This document shows, in pieces, positions 1 through 11,148 of a DNA stretch of 64,000 nt. Where the stretch lies: NCBI GenBank assembly GCA_024734495.1, contig JALMQS010000070.1:12409294-12473293 (forward strand), written 5' to 3'. The notes under the pieces were generated by a model. That model searched no databases and was not told the DNA's origin. It saw only the letters and a program-made list of their open reading frames with translations. The position numbers and the translations under genes were made by a program. Within the stretch, counting starts at the first letter, position 1, and every line of letters begins with the position of its first letter. This stretch comes from Forficula auricularia. Taxonomy: Eukaryota; Arthropoda; Insecta; Dermaptera; Forficulidae.

Positions 1-570
1 GGACTCTGTTATCGCAATTTAATAATATTTCTATTAAAATCATAGAATCTGTCCTATAAATTAAATTCTTTCTCGATTATAATTATAATTATTATCTAAG
101 CATTACTTGAATTTCAATTACACAGTATTTAACTTAACAACATTTAAATAAGATAATAACCCAATAAAAAAATTGCTGGAAAAAAGTATCACATGACTCG
201 ATACGCTATATCCTCAAATTCTAGTCATTTATTCTTAAGGGCGATCCCTAATAAATCGACTTTCTTGATATTATTTTAAAACGTTGAATACACATATTTA
301 TAAGTGTCCTTTATACGTAGAAATTTTTTTCATTAGTCCTTGCAGCACTAAATTTGTAGATATTGATAATTGAAATTTGCATATTTAACACACGAACCCT
401 ATCCCGATTGATGTTAAATCGACTGTTTCATTAAATAACAATCGTAATTTTCTTGATATTATTTTGAAAAACTGATAATCATTAACTGAAGATATAACAA
501 ATGTTTTTTTGTTAAAATAATAGTATTAGTTTTGTCTGAAAAATGTTAAAAGTTAGGTATTTTGATGGTT
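1..570. other. AT-rich stretch, no feature seen
   Basis: Strongly AT-rich sequence with stops in every frame and no recognisable repeat, promoter or RNA motif. It leads into the pyrimidine-rich splice acceptor just before 592, so it could be intron. Confidence 0.5.
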
Positions 571-591
571 TCATTCTTTCTCTCCTTACAG

Positions 592-627
592 ATGGCGACT
601 TGGCAACGTCGCACTGCCCTGGGACAT
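592..627 (+). CDS. candidate 36-nt micro-exon of an unknown gene
   Basis: A strong pyrimidine tract ending in CTCCTTACAG (AG at 590-591) is followed by 36 clearly GC-richer bases and then a consensus donor, GTGAGT, at 628-633. Sharp splice sites at both ends and higher GC than the flanking AT-rich DNA suggest a genuine micro-exon. Its length is a multiple of three, so it could be included or skipped without a frame shift. All three frames are open: MATWQRRTALGH, or a frame giving WRLGNVALPWD, or one giving GDLATSHCPGT. No partner exon is obvious nearby, so flanking introns would be long. The product is not recognised. A chance pairing of splice-like motifs cannot be excluded. Confidence 0.45.
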
Positions 628-633
628 GTGAGT

Positions 634-1360
634 AGCTCTGAGCTATAAGTTAACTTTGGGTCAGTGTAAATGAAAAGTCAATCGTTATAACAAATAAAAC
701 ATTTATTAGTACTCAGCACAAATAAATAGTAGTATATTAATTCACATGTTTAAATATTTATTCATTTTAAAATAGAATTTGTAATAGAATTTTCATAAAG
801 TCTTTTTTATTTTTAACATAAAATATAGCAATATATAATTTATTCTTAGCCGTTAATATTTTCTTATTATTTATTTATTTTGTTTAAATTTTTTTATCTT
901 TGCCGAATTTTTGATTTTTCTAAGCCTTTCGTTATAATGTTTTTTTTTCTAATTATTCGCGCTTTCTTATTTTCTTATTTTTTGGTAAACAATGTTACAA
1001 TAGCTTCTTCACCTTCATCATATATTTTTTTTAATGATCTAATGAAATGTCATGCAAGAATGCAATGATGCCAGATCCGAGAAACGACGCAGTGAAATTA
1101 TTTTTGCCTTACTGCGCATGTGAGAGTAGGGGAAAGAGCGAACTGCATTTGAACTATATTAGGGAACGTCCTTAAAGGAGTGGAAAAAAGAAATTTTCGA
1201 GCTACTTAACATATCCAATTAAAAAAAATAAAAATATAATATTCAAATTTTCTTAGTTAATTTGTTTCCTCCAAACACCGTCTGAAAGATTTTAGCTTCT
1301 TAAAGAGGGTGCAAAAAGTGATTTTTTGCCATCATTTTTATCCGATAATAATTTTTTATT
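634..1360. other. AT-rich stretch, no feature seen
   Basis: Nothing convincing. Short open frames here are AT-driven (Phe/Ile/Tyr-rich) and lack splice or start context. Confidence 0.4.
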
Positions 1361-1404
1361 TTTATATAAAAAATTCTATCAAAAAAAACAAACTATTAAG
1401 TATC

Positions 1405-1620
1405 TGAATTTTATTTTCTTATCAAAATCGAAAAAATTATAATAAGGGATATTTTATCTTTTTAGAGAGGTTGAAAAAATATTTATTTTTCCGAGATATT
1501 TTTCGAATAATATTAATATAAAATACTCTATTAAAAATAGCTATAATATAGAAATTAAATTTTTTCGATTTTGATAAGAAAATAAAATTTTATAGTTTTT
1601 TAATAGAGTATTTTAGAAAG
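1405..1620. repeat. two interleaved short inverted repeats
   Basis: The 31-base stretch at 1409-1439 is exactly reverse-complementary to 1558-1588. A second pair around 1517-1540 and 1597-1617 (core ACTCTATTAAAAA) overlaps the same loop. The nested pairing suggests a decayed foldback element next to the CCGACTTC-family element that starts at 1667. Confidence 0.5.
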
Positions 1621-1666
1621 ATATAAAAAGTTAGTATAATATCCTTTGAATATCTCAAAAAATAAC

Positions 1667-2593
1667 TTTTTAACCGACTTCAAAAAAAGGAGGAGGTTAT
1701 CAATTCGACTTAATATTTTTGTATCTATGTTATTCAATTTCTTCGTCAATTGTGAACCGATTTTGATGGTTTTTTGCATTGGGTTCAGTCTAGTTCCCGA
1801 TTTGTTCCGTTTTTTTCATTGGTATTGGACCTTTTTTGTTATGTATGTTCACGCATAACTTCTTTGTTTATGGACCGATTTCAATGATTCTTCTTTTACT
1901 GTAAAGGTGGTACCTTAGGAGTGGTACCATATTAATTTGGTCAAGTTCTGATGATGTTTGTTTGTCGTTTTCTCTTTATGTTAACCGATTTCGATGATTT
2001 TTTTACATTGGGTTCAGTATAGTACCCGATTGGTCCCGTATGAATTTCATTGGAATTGGACCTTTTTTGGGATGGATGTTCACGCATAAGTTGCTATTCT
2101 TAACATCACTAAAAAGAGAAAAATAAAAATAATTTTTCGAAAAAAAAATCCGACTTCAAAAAAATTAAATGCAACAAATAAAATAATAAGTACTCAAAAA
2201 TCAATTTTTTTTTCTTTTATTGGCCTCGGGAACATAGATGCCCATTTAGCCAATAAAAATCAAATAAAATGCACTAAAAGGTATAAAATAATTATCTTAT
2301 TTAGTTACAACTAAACGATGAAATTGTTACATGCAAACACTTTTTGAAGTCGGTGCCAAACAAACTATATAAGCGAGCTTACCCGCCAAACGTACTAAGA
2401 AAGATCCGTCGAGTTCGATTCATAAAATGTATATGTTTGGCACCGACTTCAAAAAGTAATTTCATGTAAAATTTCATCGTTTAGTTGTAAATAAATAATA
2501 TAATTATTTTATACCTTTTAGTGCATTTTATTTTATTTTTGAGTTCTTATTATTTTATTTGTTGCATTTAATTTTTTTGAAGTCGGTTTTTTT
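1667..2593 (+). mobile_element. CCGACTTC-family element, copy A
   Basis: It starts with TTTTTAACCGACTTC followed by the GGAGGAGG box and ends in GAAGTCGGTTTTT. The right half is a large palindrome: CCGACTTC plus about 200 bases at 2147-2355 reads back as the reverse complement at 2435-2590. A unique inner segment of about 73 bases (2362-2434) lies between two inverted copies of a GTTTGGCACCGACTTC motif. Four other copies occur in this window, at 20764, 25920-26838, 27131-28196 and 63527. The family has no intact transposase here, so it looks non-autonomous. Superfamily is not assigned. The inner segment contains TATATAAG and could be promoter-like, which is inference only. Confidence 0.75.
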
Positions 2594-2599
2594 CTAATT

Positions 2600-2985
2600 A
2601 AAAACTAAAGAAGCTAAAACATCTAAAGGGACCCCTTATGAGCAATTTCTCTATTCTGGTAGAAAAATAAAATTGTAAGCCCCACCTTCTAAAGTCAAAA
2701 TCAAAAGTATGCTGATGATGCATAAATAAAATAGATAAGGGAACGAAAATTAAATGATATCAGAAAAATACGATGTTATTTTTAAGGCATTTAATTAAGA
2801 GATTTCATTTAAAATTTTAATTTCATATATAAAAATATTTGCAATTTAAATAAATTGAATATAATTTACGTTGCAGCAAAGTGAAAAAATATATAAATTT
2901 GCATTCAAACATGTGAGAATATTATTAAAAGTAGCATGTCTTATCTTTTTGTTGAGCCATTAAAAAAAGGGTGGAAGCCAAGCAG
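2600..2985. other. no feature seen
   Basis: AT-rich DNA. A CTGATGATG at about 2712 was checked as a hammerhead-like core and lacks the GAAA half. Confidence 0.4.
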
Positions 2986-2989
2986 TCTG

Positions 2990-3232
2990 GCCGTAAATAA
3001 AATATTCAATTTACGAATGCCGAGGGGGAGTTGGAGAAAGGCCGGGAATAGTATGGCCAAGGGGGCCAGAAAACCCCCTCAGAAAGGGCGAAGAACTGAG
3101 TAGACCCTTTATCGAGTCTTGGCTAAAGGACGGCAGTTTCCACGGCCGCTATCACAAATACATAATCCATTTCGGACAGGCAGCCTGTCGATACAAAGAC
3201 CACTTGCTTCTCTCTCTCGAGTAAAAATCCCC
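2990..3232 (+). pseudogene. degenerate coding fragment, possibly LINE 3' end
   Basis: A frame open for about 78 codons ends in TAA at about 3231 and includes SFHGRYHKYIIHFGQAACRY. The His...Cys spacing and position just upstream of an AATAAA-rich tail (3260-3300) vaguely recall the C-terminal RNase H/zinc-knuckle end of Jockey- or I-type LINEs. The GC content is higher than its surroundings. No start codon or upstream reverse transcriptase is visible, so this is at best a 5'-truncated relic. The family assignment is weak. Confidence 0.3.
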
Positions 3233-3244
3233 CTGGTCTATTTT

Positions 3245-3360
3245 CTGGGAGTTTTAAATAGGGAATAAATAATAAATAAATAAATAAATCTTTATTCCTC
3301 GACCTGCTTAGAGGCACAAGTCCTCGGTGGCTAGGTCCTCCAAACATCAATACAATCTAG
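3245..3360. repeat. ATAAATAA microsatellite with conserved flank
   Basis: A run of ATAAATAAATAA followed by CTTTATTCCTCGACCTGC looks like the A-rich simple tail of a retroposon read from the minus strand. No second copy in the window confirms the unit. Confidence 0.3.
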
Positions 3361-3364
3361 CTAC

Positions 3365-4230
3365 AATACATTAACAAACAGCAATACAAATTAATTACAA
3401 CAATTTAACAAATAATAAACAGTTAATAGAGTAAAGGGTGTGTAGTTTCACAGTGAATGAAATAAAACTCAAAGAGGTTTATACCGTAATTATATGTTTT
3501 GAGAAAAATATTTTTTGAATAATGAATATTGATCAAAGAAAGATGAAAAAATATCATTAAATGCTTTATAAATACTTTATTAGAGCATGCAACCATTTCT
3601 CTCGAAGTTACCGATCGGTTAGAAACCTATTTCTTTTTTAATAATACATTTCAATATTTAAATTTATCTAAAAAGTGTCTCTAAATTAATTATATATAAT
3701 AATTTTAAAATTAATTTATCTATTAAAATTTCAAATGACCCGCGCAGTAATAAATTAAGAATTAATCTCATTATCCCATTAAATCATATCTCATTAAAAC
3801 TTATATTATAAATAAAATATATATAATATATATATATATTTTAAAATTAATTTGTCTACTAAAATTTTAAGAATTTATATTTTTCTTAAATTCAAAAAAA
3901 AAAAAAAATTCGCGGTATGAATTATTTCCAAAAATTAAATATATATTAATATATAATATATTTTAAAATTAATAAATTTGTGTGCTAAAATTTCAAATGG
4001 AACACGCCGTAAATCTAATATTCTAAGCTATATAGAGGAATATATTAATATATAGAGATATTATAGATATATAATATAGAGAATAGAGATGTTTTATTTG
4101 TAAAATTTGGCAATATAACTGTCATTAGATATTAGTTGCTTTTTCTCCCACATGTTCACTTTGCTGCGCCACGGGTACTGTCTGACAATGGCTTTTATAT
4201 ATATATAGATATATCAAAGAAAAATAAAAT
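3365..4230. other. AT-rich stretch, no gene
   Basis: TA-rich low-complexity DNA with a poly-A run near 3893 and TATA microsatellite patches. No ORF, splice pair or shared repeat recognised. Confidence 0.4.
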
Positions 4231-4456
4231 TTAGAACTTTAAGGCTGGTACACGAGGCTTTTTCTGCTACTTGCTTCTAACTTGTTCGCCCTATTTGCAA
4301 TTTGAAGCTAGTTCAGTCAGACTGATTTTTCGCCTGTTGGGTTCACACGGAACTTTTTCAGAAAATTTTCAAGTTAGTCAGCTAGGTTGCGCACGCATGC
4401 TTTGATCCAAACAGCTGGTCTATCTTCTTTCAGTTTCAGCTCAGATGCAAACAGAA

Positions 4457-4537
4457 ATGGCTGACAATATTATTGTAGCAGAAATTATCAATCGCAGACG
4501 AATTTGGAAGGAATATTCTCTTTATTCATTGAAGTAA
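4457..4537 (+). pseudogene. 26-codon ORF scrap, MADF-like
   Basis: ATG to TAA encodes 26 residues including EIINRRRIWKEYSLY. The pattern of hydrophobics, Arg, then Ile-Trp and Tyr resembles helix 1 of MADF (Myb/SANT-like) domains, which occur in PIF/Harbinger accessory proteins and in insect DNA-binding proteins. It lies inside the TTAA-flanked element, so it may be a leftover of that transposon's own second ORF, or a captured exon. The rest of the domain is missing. The short length makes the similarity tentative. Confidence 0.3.
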
Positions 4538-4679
4538 AGAGTTGGACTGGTCAGTAAGAAACAAAATATCAGCTGTTCTGTCATATCAGCTGATATATTT
4601 GACCAATGGCCATGTCACCCACGTGATAAAATAATGCTTTCCGATTGGCTCGTCACTGCCACCTTCAAGTAGCTTAACT

Positions 4680-5293
4680 TTTTTACTTTATCCAATGCAA
4701 AGCATGGGTAAAGTATTGTAATCGCTCTCGGGGCAAGCGTGGCTTCAAAGGGTCCTCAGGTAAAGACTACGGAACCTATGGACTCAATTAAAGTCACAAA
4801 TTGTAGTATTCAATTAGGTTGAATTTTAGCACGTGATGGTTTTGCCAAAAATTACATGGGGTCTCGTCGAGAGGCCAAAAAGTGCGATTTTTTCATTTAG
4901 TGCGTGCGGATGGATGGATGGATGTATGGATGGATGGATGGATGTTATCGTTTTTTTGGCCCACGATTTTTTCCACACCGTTGCACCGATTGAAATGAAA
5001 TTGAAAACCTAGCATTCTTTTAACAAAATGAAGCGCTGATTAGTTTTTGGTACATATCGGCCCACAAACATTACTACTTTATTTCAGTACTTTTTTAGTT
5101 TTTTCTAAATATCTTGAAAATGACAACCAATTTTTATGAAATTTAATATCCTAATTAAGTACCTTGGGGACCACAAAAAAGGTTAATTAAAGTTTTTAGT
5201 AAAATTATATTTTAAAGTACTTTACTCTAGAACATATTAATATTTCAAATGAATTTGGATAAAGTTTAGCAACGATCCGTTGCAGTTTATTTT
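4680..5293 (+). mobile_element. ACTTTATCC-family element, copy 1
   Basis: It begins TTTTACTTTATCCAATGC and ends with TTGGATAAAGTTTAGCAACG followed by ATCCGTTGCAG, so the ACTTTATCCAA ends are inverted. The end also contains a short hairpin, CAACG-ATC-CGTTG. An internal GGAT tetranucleotide microsatellite lies at about 4908-4943. The same element, with the same order of blocks, recurs at about 62432-63015. It is structurally parallel to the ACTTTACC family described at 6019. Confidence 0.65.
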
Positions 5294-5550
5294 TTTAGAA
5301 CATGCCCTATCTTTTGAATCAAGATAGCATGTTAGTAAGACAGTCCGGAGTGACGTCATTTCGACCCCTCCATGCCTCCAAATTTAGAGTTTGTCGAACA
5401 AGCAAGAAACATGTAAGAGAAAAAGCTCCGTGTGAACCGGCCTTAAGTTATTATTTACCAGACGCGAGGTTTTGCTTCTAATTTGTCCAGAAGAAGAACT
5501 TTTGTATTTCATGTAAATTTAGTGATAGATATAAAATTATTATTTTCAAT

Positions 5551-5815
5551 TTGAAAGGTTTTTAGTCACAAACTAATAAAAACAATAATTTTAGTTAATT
5601 ATTATTATTTATTTTATTGATTCACCAAAGAGTTTCGGTCACCATTGGTTGACCATCTTCGGTAATAAATTTCGTTCAAGATCTGGAAATTGTCACTTTA
5701 TATACATAAAATCCATCCTTAACTGTTTGGTGAATCAATAACATAAATAATAATAATTGATTAAAATTATTGTCTTTTATTAGTTTGTGATTAAAAAAAC
5801 CTTTCATTTTAAAAA
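5551..5815. mobile_element. snap-back element with ribozyme-like core (minus)
   Basis: Arms at 5551-5637 and 5729-5812 are near-perfect reverse complements. On the minus strand, at the inner edge of the left arm (about 5636-5675), there is CCGAAGA, one T, GGTCA and TGACC pairing across an eight-base loop, then GAAAC, and AATAAA about 20 bases on. This is the same layout as the hammerhead-like cores elsewhere in the window, with U4 changed to C and no GTC cleavage triplet. Probably an inactive member. Confidence 0.55.
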
Positions 5816-6018
5816 TAATTAAAAAATTAAGTCACTTAAGTTTTGGAAGAATTTTATAGTAATATTTAATTATTTATTATATTAGTACATATTAGTACCC
5901 TATTTGGGTATACAATATAATTTACAATTTAATAAATAGGCTTTTAATAAATAAATTGAACCCAAGTAAATTTAGTCTATTTCATTTGTTTATTTATTTA
6001 TTTCGAGGCTGTAACATG

Positions 6019-6823
6019 TTTTTACTTTACCATACAGTGTATGGTCAAGTATTGTAATCGTGCTTGAAAAAATTGATTTTTTTTCCTTCTTTTTTTCGAA
6101 ATATCTCAAAAACGGCTGAAACTATTTTGATTCAAAAAATTGACCGAAACCAAGGCATTTTGCTCTATAAAAAAGCTCTAATAAGTGAACATTGAAAAAA
6201 TTATATTTTTCGAGATAATAATTGTTTTTTCAAAATGTCTGTTAGTCTGCCTGTTAGATCTGTTACTTAGTGAGTGCGTTACCAAATTTTTGTGGGCGAG
6301 CTAGCTCAAAAACTAGTGTGAATATCGAAACCAAATGTCACACGTAGTTTTGATCCATTGAGATTAAGAGCTGATTAGATTTTGGTGTATATCGACCCAA
6401 AATTAAGGGGTGGAAGGGGGGTTAAAAATTAAAAATCTAGGCCAAATAAGAAAACTCAGCCAAATTTTGTATACATAGTCAGTGGGACCCCAGAAGTCTA
6501 AAAATGCAAAAACTAACAGCCCAAAATGTGGAGGGGGGGGTCAAAAAATGAAAATCTTGGCCATTTACCAAATTCAACCAAATTTTGTATACATAATCAG
6601 TAGGACTCCAGAAATCTAAAAATACAAAAACTAGCCTCCCAAAATGGAGAGATGGGGGGGGGGGGTCAAAAAATGAAAATCTTGGCCATTTACCAAACTC
6701 AACCAAATTTTGTATACATAATCAGTGGGACCCCAGAAGTATAAAAATGCAAAAACTAACCCCTCCTCCTACATGATTATAAATAATATTAGGGACCAGG
6801 TTGTATGGTAAAGTCAAGTGGAT
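6019..6823 (+). mobile_element. ACTTTACC-family element, copy E1
   Basis: It opens with TTTTTACTTTACCATACAG and closes with TGTATGGTAAAGTCAAG, giving imperfect terminal inverted repeats of about 16 bases (TTNACTTTACCATACA). Body landmarks shared with copies at 8383, 18592, 23100 and 56537 are the CGAGATAATAATTG block, a TGTCTGTTAG microrepeat and GAGCTAGCTCAAAAACTAGT. The last third (about 6410-6775) is three tandem units of about 118 bases, each carrying a poly-G run and CAACCAAATTTTGTATACAT. No coding capacity remains. Non-autonomous DNA element of unassigned superfamily. Confidence 0.65.
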
Positions 6824-6921
6824 GGCCCCATCAGAACACGTGAGCTTATTTGTTCTTTCAATTAATTACAAATGACCCCTGGGATCTATACATTATAAAA
6901 ATTTTATATTTATAAAATAAG

Positions 6922-7172
6922 AATAAATTAAATTAAAATACAAGGTAGATCACATAAATAAAACGAATATATGTTATGAGTTTCATCTCTATATACTATA
7001 TATAGTATATATAGTATATTTCTATATAGTATATAGTATATAGTCTATATTTCTATATTATTATCTCCCGAAGATGGATCAATATCCAGAAATATATTAT
7101 ATCGAGATAAAACCCATAATATATTCGTTTTAATTACATGAAATCTACCTTGTATTTTAATTTAATTTAATT
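6922..7172. mobile_element. snap-back element with ribozyme-like core (plus)
   Basis: Arms at about 6925-7005 and 7088-7172 (core AAAATACAAGGTAGAT) are inverted copies, with a TATATAG-rich centre. At 7061-7110 the plus strand folds as stem I TTATCTC with GAGATAA (7 bp, perfect). Inside it are CCGAAGA, one T, GGAT...ATCC, GAA, an ATAT...ATAT hairpin and then C. This is the hammerhead layout with U4 changed to C. The perfect stem I outside the core makes chance less likely. Confidence 0.55.
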
Positions 7173-7790
7173 AAATATTTCGAGGATTGGATCAAGCGCT
7201 GGCATAAGTGCGTTGCAATCGATGGGGAGTACTTTGAAAAAGTCAATATCAATTTAATAAATTTGTATTTTTGATTTTCTGAATAAATTCCTGAAACTTT
7301 TTGATCAAAATAGTATTTAAGATCGATTTATTTATGCGTAGAGCTAAAGTGGCCAGGTACATTCACTAACAAAGTATATAAATACAGTTCTTTACGTTCC
7401 GAATCCATGATAAAATGAACAATTTATAATTGAAATCATATATATTTAACCTATTTTCTTGTGGGCTAATCGAGACGATATCCGTATAAATGTGAATTAT
7501 GAGAGGAGTGTTGAAGATGGTCGATATAAAAGTACAAAAATAAAATAAAAGAAAAAAATATATAAAAGTGAGCGAGGATAAGTAATAGCCGTTAAGGGAA
7601 TAAAAGTTTTCTGTTAGGAATGAAAATTTATTTATTCTTATACATTTAAAACTAAAATTAGTTACACAAGATCAACTTTTTCTATATATAAAAGATTTAT
7701 TAGTTCAAAATTTTAATTAAAATGAGAGAGGGGGAATTGAAAGCTTTTTTAATTCTCAGTATGCTTTCGGAAAATTTTTGGGAATATAGT
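7173..7790. other. AT-rich stretch, no feature seen
   Basis: No ORF, splice pair or shared repeat recognised. Confidence 0.4.
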
Positions 7791-8126
7791 ACAAGATCCC
7801 GACTTAGGTCGACATTCACCTATCGAGTTTCCTAATGAAATTAATATTATAGGGTCGACATCCAATTTCCCTTTTAATAAATAATTAAAGTTGTTAATTT
7901 TATTACATAAATGTAGTTATCGAGTTTCCGGATAAATATATTACCAACCGAAAGTAAAATATATATATAAAAAATGCTAAAGTTGGGTCGCCATCTTTTT
8001 CCCTGAATTAATAAACAAAAATTGATAGGGTCGACATCCAATTTCCCTGCATAGTTATTTTATCTAATTTATTAGATTTTATTATTATTTTTATTTTTTT
8101 TTAATTATCTACATTTTCATATATAA

Positions 8127-9073
8127 CAGGAGTGGCCACTAACCTTAACTTTGGGAGCCGCAAATTTATAAAACTGTTTCAAAGAGAGCCACATTGTTTG
8201 AGAATTAATTAATGGTTTATTAATAAAAAAGACACATTTTTTATTTTATAAAATATAAATGAAGTAACATTTATTTTTTGCTCTACTTACTTATATCATT
8301 AGTGTTCAATTACAATAAAAAAAAGAAATAACATTTTACTCTTGAGAAGTGCTTTTACGAGATTTATTTTTGTATAATTAATTTTTACTTTACCATACAA
8401 GGTATGGCCAAGTATTGTAATCCTGCATGAAAAAAGTGGTTTTTTTGCTTCTTTTTTTCGAAATATCTCAAAAACGGCTGAAACTATTATGATTAAAAAA
8501 ATTGGACGAAACCATGGGATTTCGATCTACAAAAATTCCAATAAGTGAAAATCGAAAAAATTATGTTTTTCGAGATAATAATTGTTTTGTCAAAATGTCT
8601 GTTAGTTAGTCTGTCGGTTAGTCTGTGCGTTACCAAATTTTTGTGGAAGAGCTAGCTCAAAAACTAGTGTGAATATCGAAACCAAATTTCACACGTAGTT
8701 TTGGTGTATTGAGATTAAGAGCTGATTTTGGTGCATATCGACCCAAAATTAAGGGTAGGGGGTTAAAAATTAAAAATCTAGACCATTTGAGCAAACTCAA
8801 CCAAATTTTGTATATATAATCAGTGGGCCCGCAGAAGCCTAAAATGCAAAAACTAATCCCTCCCTACATGAATATAAATAATTTTATTAAATATAAGTGA
8901 GGTGCCAGGTTTTATGGTAAAGTCAAGTGGCCGGCTACATCAGAGCTTTTCCAGTTTATTTAATTTAATTATTATATTTTTTAAAATCAGTATTATTCAA
9001 GATGGTTCAAGAGCCGCACGAGATTGACTGAAGAGCCGCATGCGGCTTGCGAGCCACGTTGTGGCCACCCCTG
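8127..9073. mobile_element. non-autonomous hAT element, exact 8-bp TSD
   Basis: Starts CAGGAGTGGCCAC and ends GTGGCCACCCCTG, flanked by identical ATATATAA at 8119-8126 and 9074-9081. The subterminal GAGCCGC motifs and 8-bp duplication are typical of hAT elements. No transposase is left; the centre is an ACTTTACC element (about 8383-8933). It sits inside the foldback at 7793-9384, giving a clear order of insertion: foldback, then hAT, then ACTTTACC. Confidence 0.85.
8383..8933 (+). mobile_element. ACTTTACC-family element, copy E2
   Basis: Same start (TTTTTACTTTACCATACA) and end (TTTATGGTAAAGTCAAG) as the 6019 copy, but with a single satellite unit instead of three. Nested inside the hAT at 8127. 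Confidence 0.65.
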
Positions 9074-9399
9074 ATATATAACAATAAATGAAACTTTATA
9101 ACTACAAAATACTAATTCGAAGTTACCTGTTGATACACTGTCTACCTGGACTTATGCAGGGAAAAAAGATGGCGACCCAACTTTGGCATTTTTTATATAC
9201 ATATTTTACTCTCGATTGGTAATATATTTATCCGGAAACTCGATAACTACATTTATATAATAAAATTAACAACTTTAACTTTTTATTAAAAGGAAATTGG
9301 ATGTCGACCCTATAAATTATATTATCAAAATATTAATTTCATAAGGAAACTCGATAGGTGAAGGTCGACCTAAGTCGGGATCTTAGACTAGGTAATAGG

Positions 9400-9990
9400 C
9401 CATATTTTGTCAGGGAAAAATTTGTTGAGCCTGAGAAAAAATGAGGTCTAGAAAATTTGAATTTATTCAGTTGATAAAGGGGAATATTTGTGTAATTAAT
9501 ACTAAAATAGATGCTTGCCTGCAGATATTTGTGAACTTTAGTTTTTAAAACAAATACCTTTAGCGGTTATGACATTTTTTTGTAAAATTTGCTCTCGTTG
9601 ATCAATCAAAAAATTTAAACTCGCCGAAGGCATATTAATACAAATTTTTGATCTCTACCCCGAGGGAGAAAAGTGTTAAACCATTAATAATGAAACATCG
9701 ATAGAGGATGGGAGTGAAAATCCGTGCAGACAAAATAACTTCTCTTCAATTAAGGTATATTTTCGACTGAATATTTTTTTTTACGGTTTCATAGAAACTA
9801 AATTAATATTCGTTGGACAGTTCAGTTCATATTAACATTTTTTTTTCATTTTATGAAATATTTTACATTTTTAAAAGAAAGAATTTCAAATAAATATTAA
9901 AACATACATGTATAACATTCTATTTGGAAATGAATTGCTGGAAAATATTCAACAGCAATGTTTTAATTAAAAATAGTGGGGTTTAATTTT
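9400..9990. other. no feature seen
   Basis: AT-rich DNA between two repeat complexes. Nothing supported. Confidence 0.4.
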
Positions 9991-10865
9991 AAAAATCGAA
10001 AGATTAATTCATTAAAAACTAATTTATTAATTAGTTTGATCTAATAACTAGGTATTATCGAAAATCTCGATAGGTATGACATCTATTGAAGAAAATCATA
10101 AGTTTCCTGTATTTGATTCGATCGCGAATCGAAAGAAGGTGATTTTTGTCAAATATTAAGTAAAAATAATATTCGAATTTATATATTTCTAACTTGAAAT
10201 AATGAAGTTAAATAAATTTATAATTTTCTCATTAATATATCAAAGAATTTATTAACATATTATCGAGAATTGTTTTTGATCGCGCTTTTTAAACAAAATA
10301 TATTTCGCGAGACTACTGCTGATTGAGTCTATTGGAGTCTGCTGAGTCTTAAGTCTGGACCAAGAGAGAACGAAAATGATGTGATCCATTTAGCTATAAT
10401 CCAGCATCATTTCGCCATTAGACCGCATGACACTTTTATACCAAACACTGATATGGATCACCAAATGTGTTGAAATCTGAGATGTTATATATTCAATCTC
10501 CCAGTCCAAAGCGCTAGTGTTAACACGTGCGGGCTAAACGCGAAATGATGCTGGATTATAGCTAAATGGATCATATCTTTTTCACTCTCTCTTGGTCCAG
10601 ACTTAAGATTCAGCAGACTCCAATAGCCTCAATCAGCAGTAGTCTCGCGATATATCGTATGTCTTGTTTAAAAAGCGCGGTCAAAACCAATTCTCGTTAA
10701 TATGTTAATTATTCTTTGATATTTTTTGCAACTAAATTTTCTCTGGAGAGAAACGGACTGGTAGAAATTTTAATTGAATGTAATGGAAGGCAGCCCAGGA
10801 GTAGTGAGGAAAGAAAAAATTAACATATCAAATAAGGTGTAATTTATTGGAATCCTTCCTCCTTT

Positions 10866-10920
10866 CCTTTCAAACCGACGTTTCGGAAGATTTTTCCCTC
10901 CTTCTTCAGGGTTTCAAAGG
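10866..10920 (-). ncRNA. hammerhead-like ribozyme core a
   Basis: Minus strand: CCTTTGAAACC pairs with GGTTTGAAAGG (10 of 11 positions) as stem I. Inside are CTGAAGA, a single A, GGAGG pairing with CTTCC (one G-U) as helix II, GAAAC, and GTC at the expected cleavage site. Stem III would be only AC/GT with no loop, so activity might need a dimer, as described for minimal type I hammerheads in Penelope-like elements. The extra base after CTGAAGA departs from the textbook core. Activity is not demonstrated. Confidence 0.55.
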
Positions 10921-11148
10921 GCCAATGAATGAAACAAATAAAATGTTTCCTTCTTCTCTCACATTAATGTGTTCAAAACTTTCTTCTTTTTAGGCAAAGC
11001 CATAGAAAAACAAATTTTTTTCTCCCTCTTTTTCTAATTAAGAAAAAGAGGAAAAAATTATTTTTCTATGCCTTTTGCTAAAAAAGAAGAAAGTTTTGAA
11101 CACTACTGTGGAGAAGAAGGAAACATTTTATTTGTTTCATTCATTGAC

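Larger units (their letters stand above)
4243..5442. mobile_element. TTAA-flanked inverted-repeat element with nested insert
   Basis: The ends are TTAA at 4239-4242 and 5443-5446. The terminal sequences GGCTGGTACACGAGGCTTT and, on the other strand, GGCCGGTTCACACGGAGCTTT match over about 50 bases, including TTGCTTNNAACTTGTTCG-like stretches. A TTAA target duplication is the simplest reading, but a TA duplication is also possible because TTAA is palindromic. The interior holds a short ORF scrap (4457-4537) and an ACTTTATCC element (about 4680-5293) that inserted later. Likely a non-autonomous DNA transposon. Confidence 0.6.
7793..9384. mobile_element. inverted-repeat element with about 215-bp arms, carrying nested transposons
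   Basis: AAGATCCCGACTTAGGTCGA at 7793 and its complement ending at 9384 begin arms that match through 8005 and from 9157, including GGGTCGACATCCAATTTCCC and ATCGAGTTTCCGGATAAAT. A GGGTCGACATCC block repeats at about 8029. The interior was later invaded by a hAT element (8127-9073). With long arms and little unique interior this is a foldback-type element. No protein remains. Confidence 0.7.

Noticed and set aside
2705..2745. CTGATGATG resembling a hammerhead start
   Set aside because: No hairpin and no GAAA half downstream.
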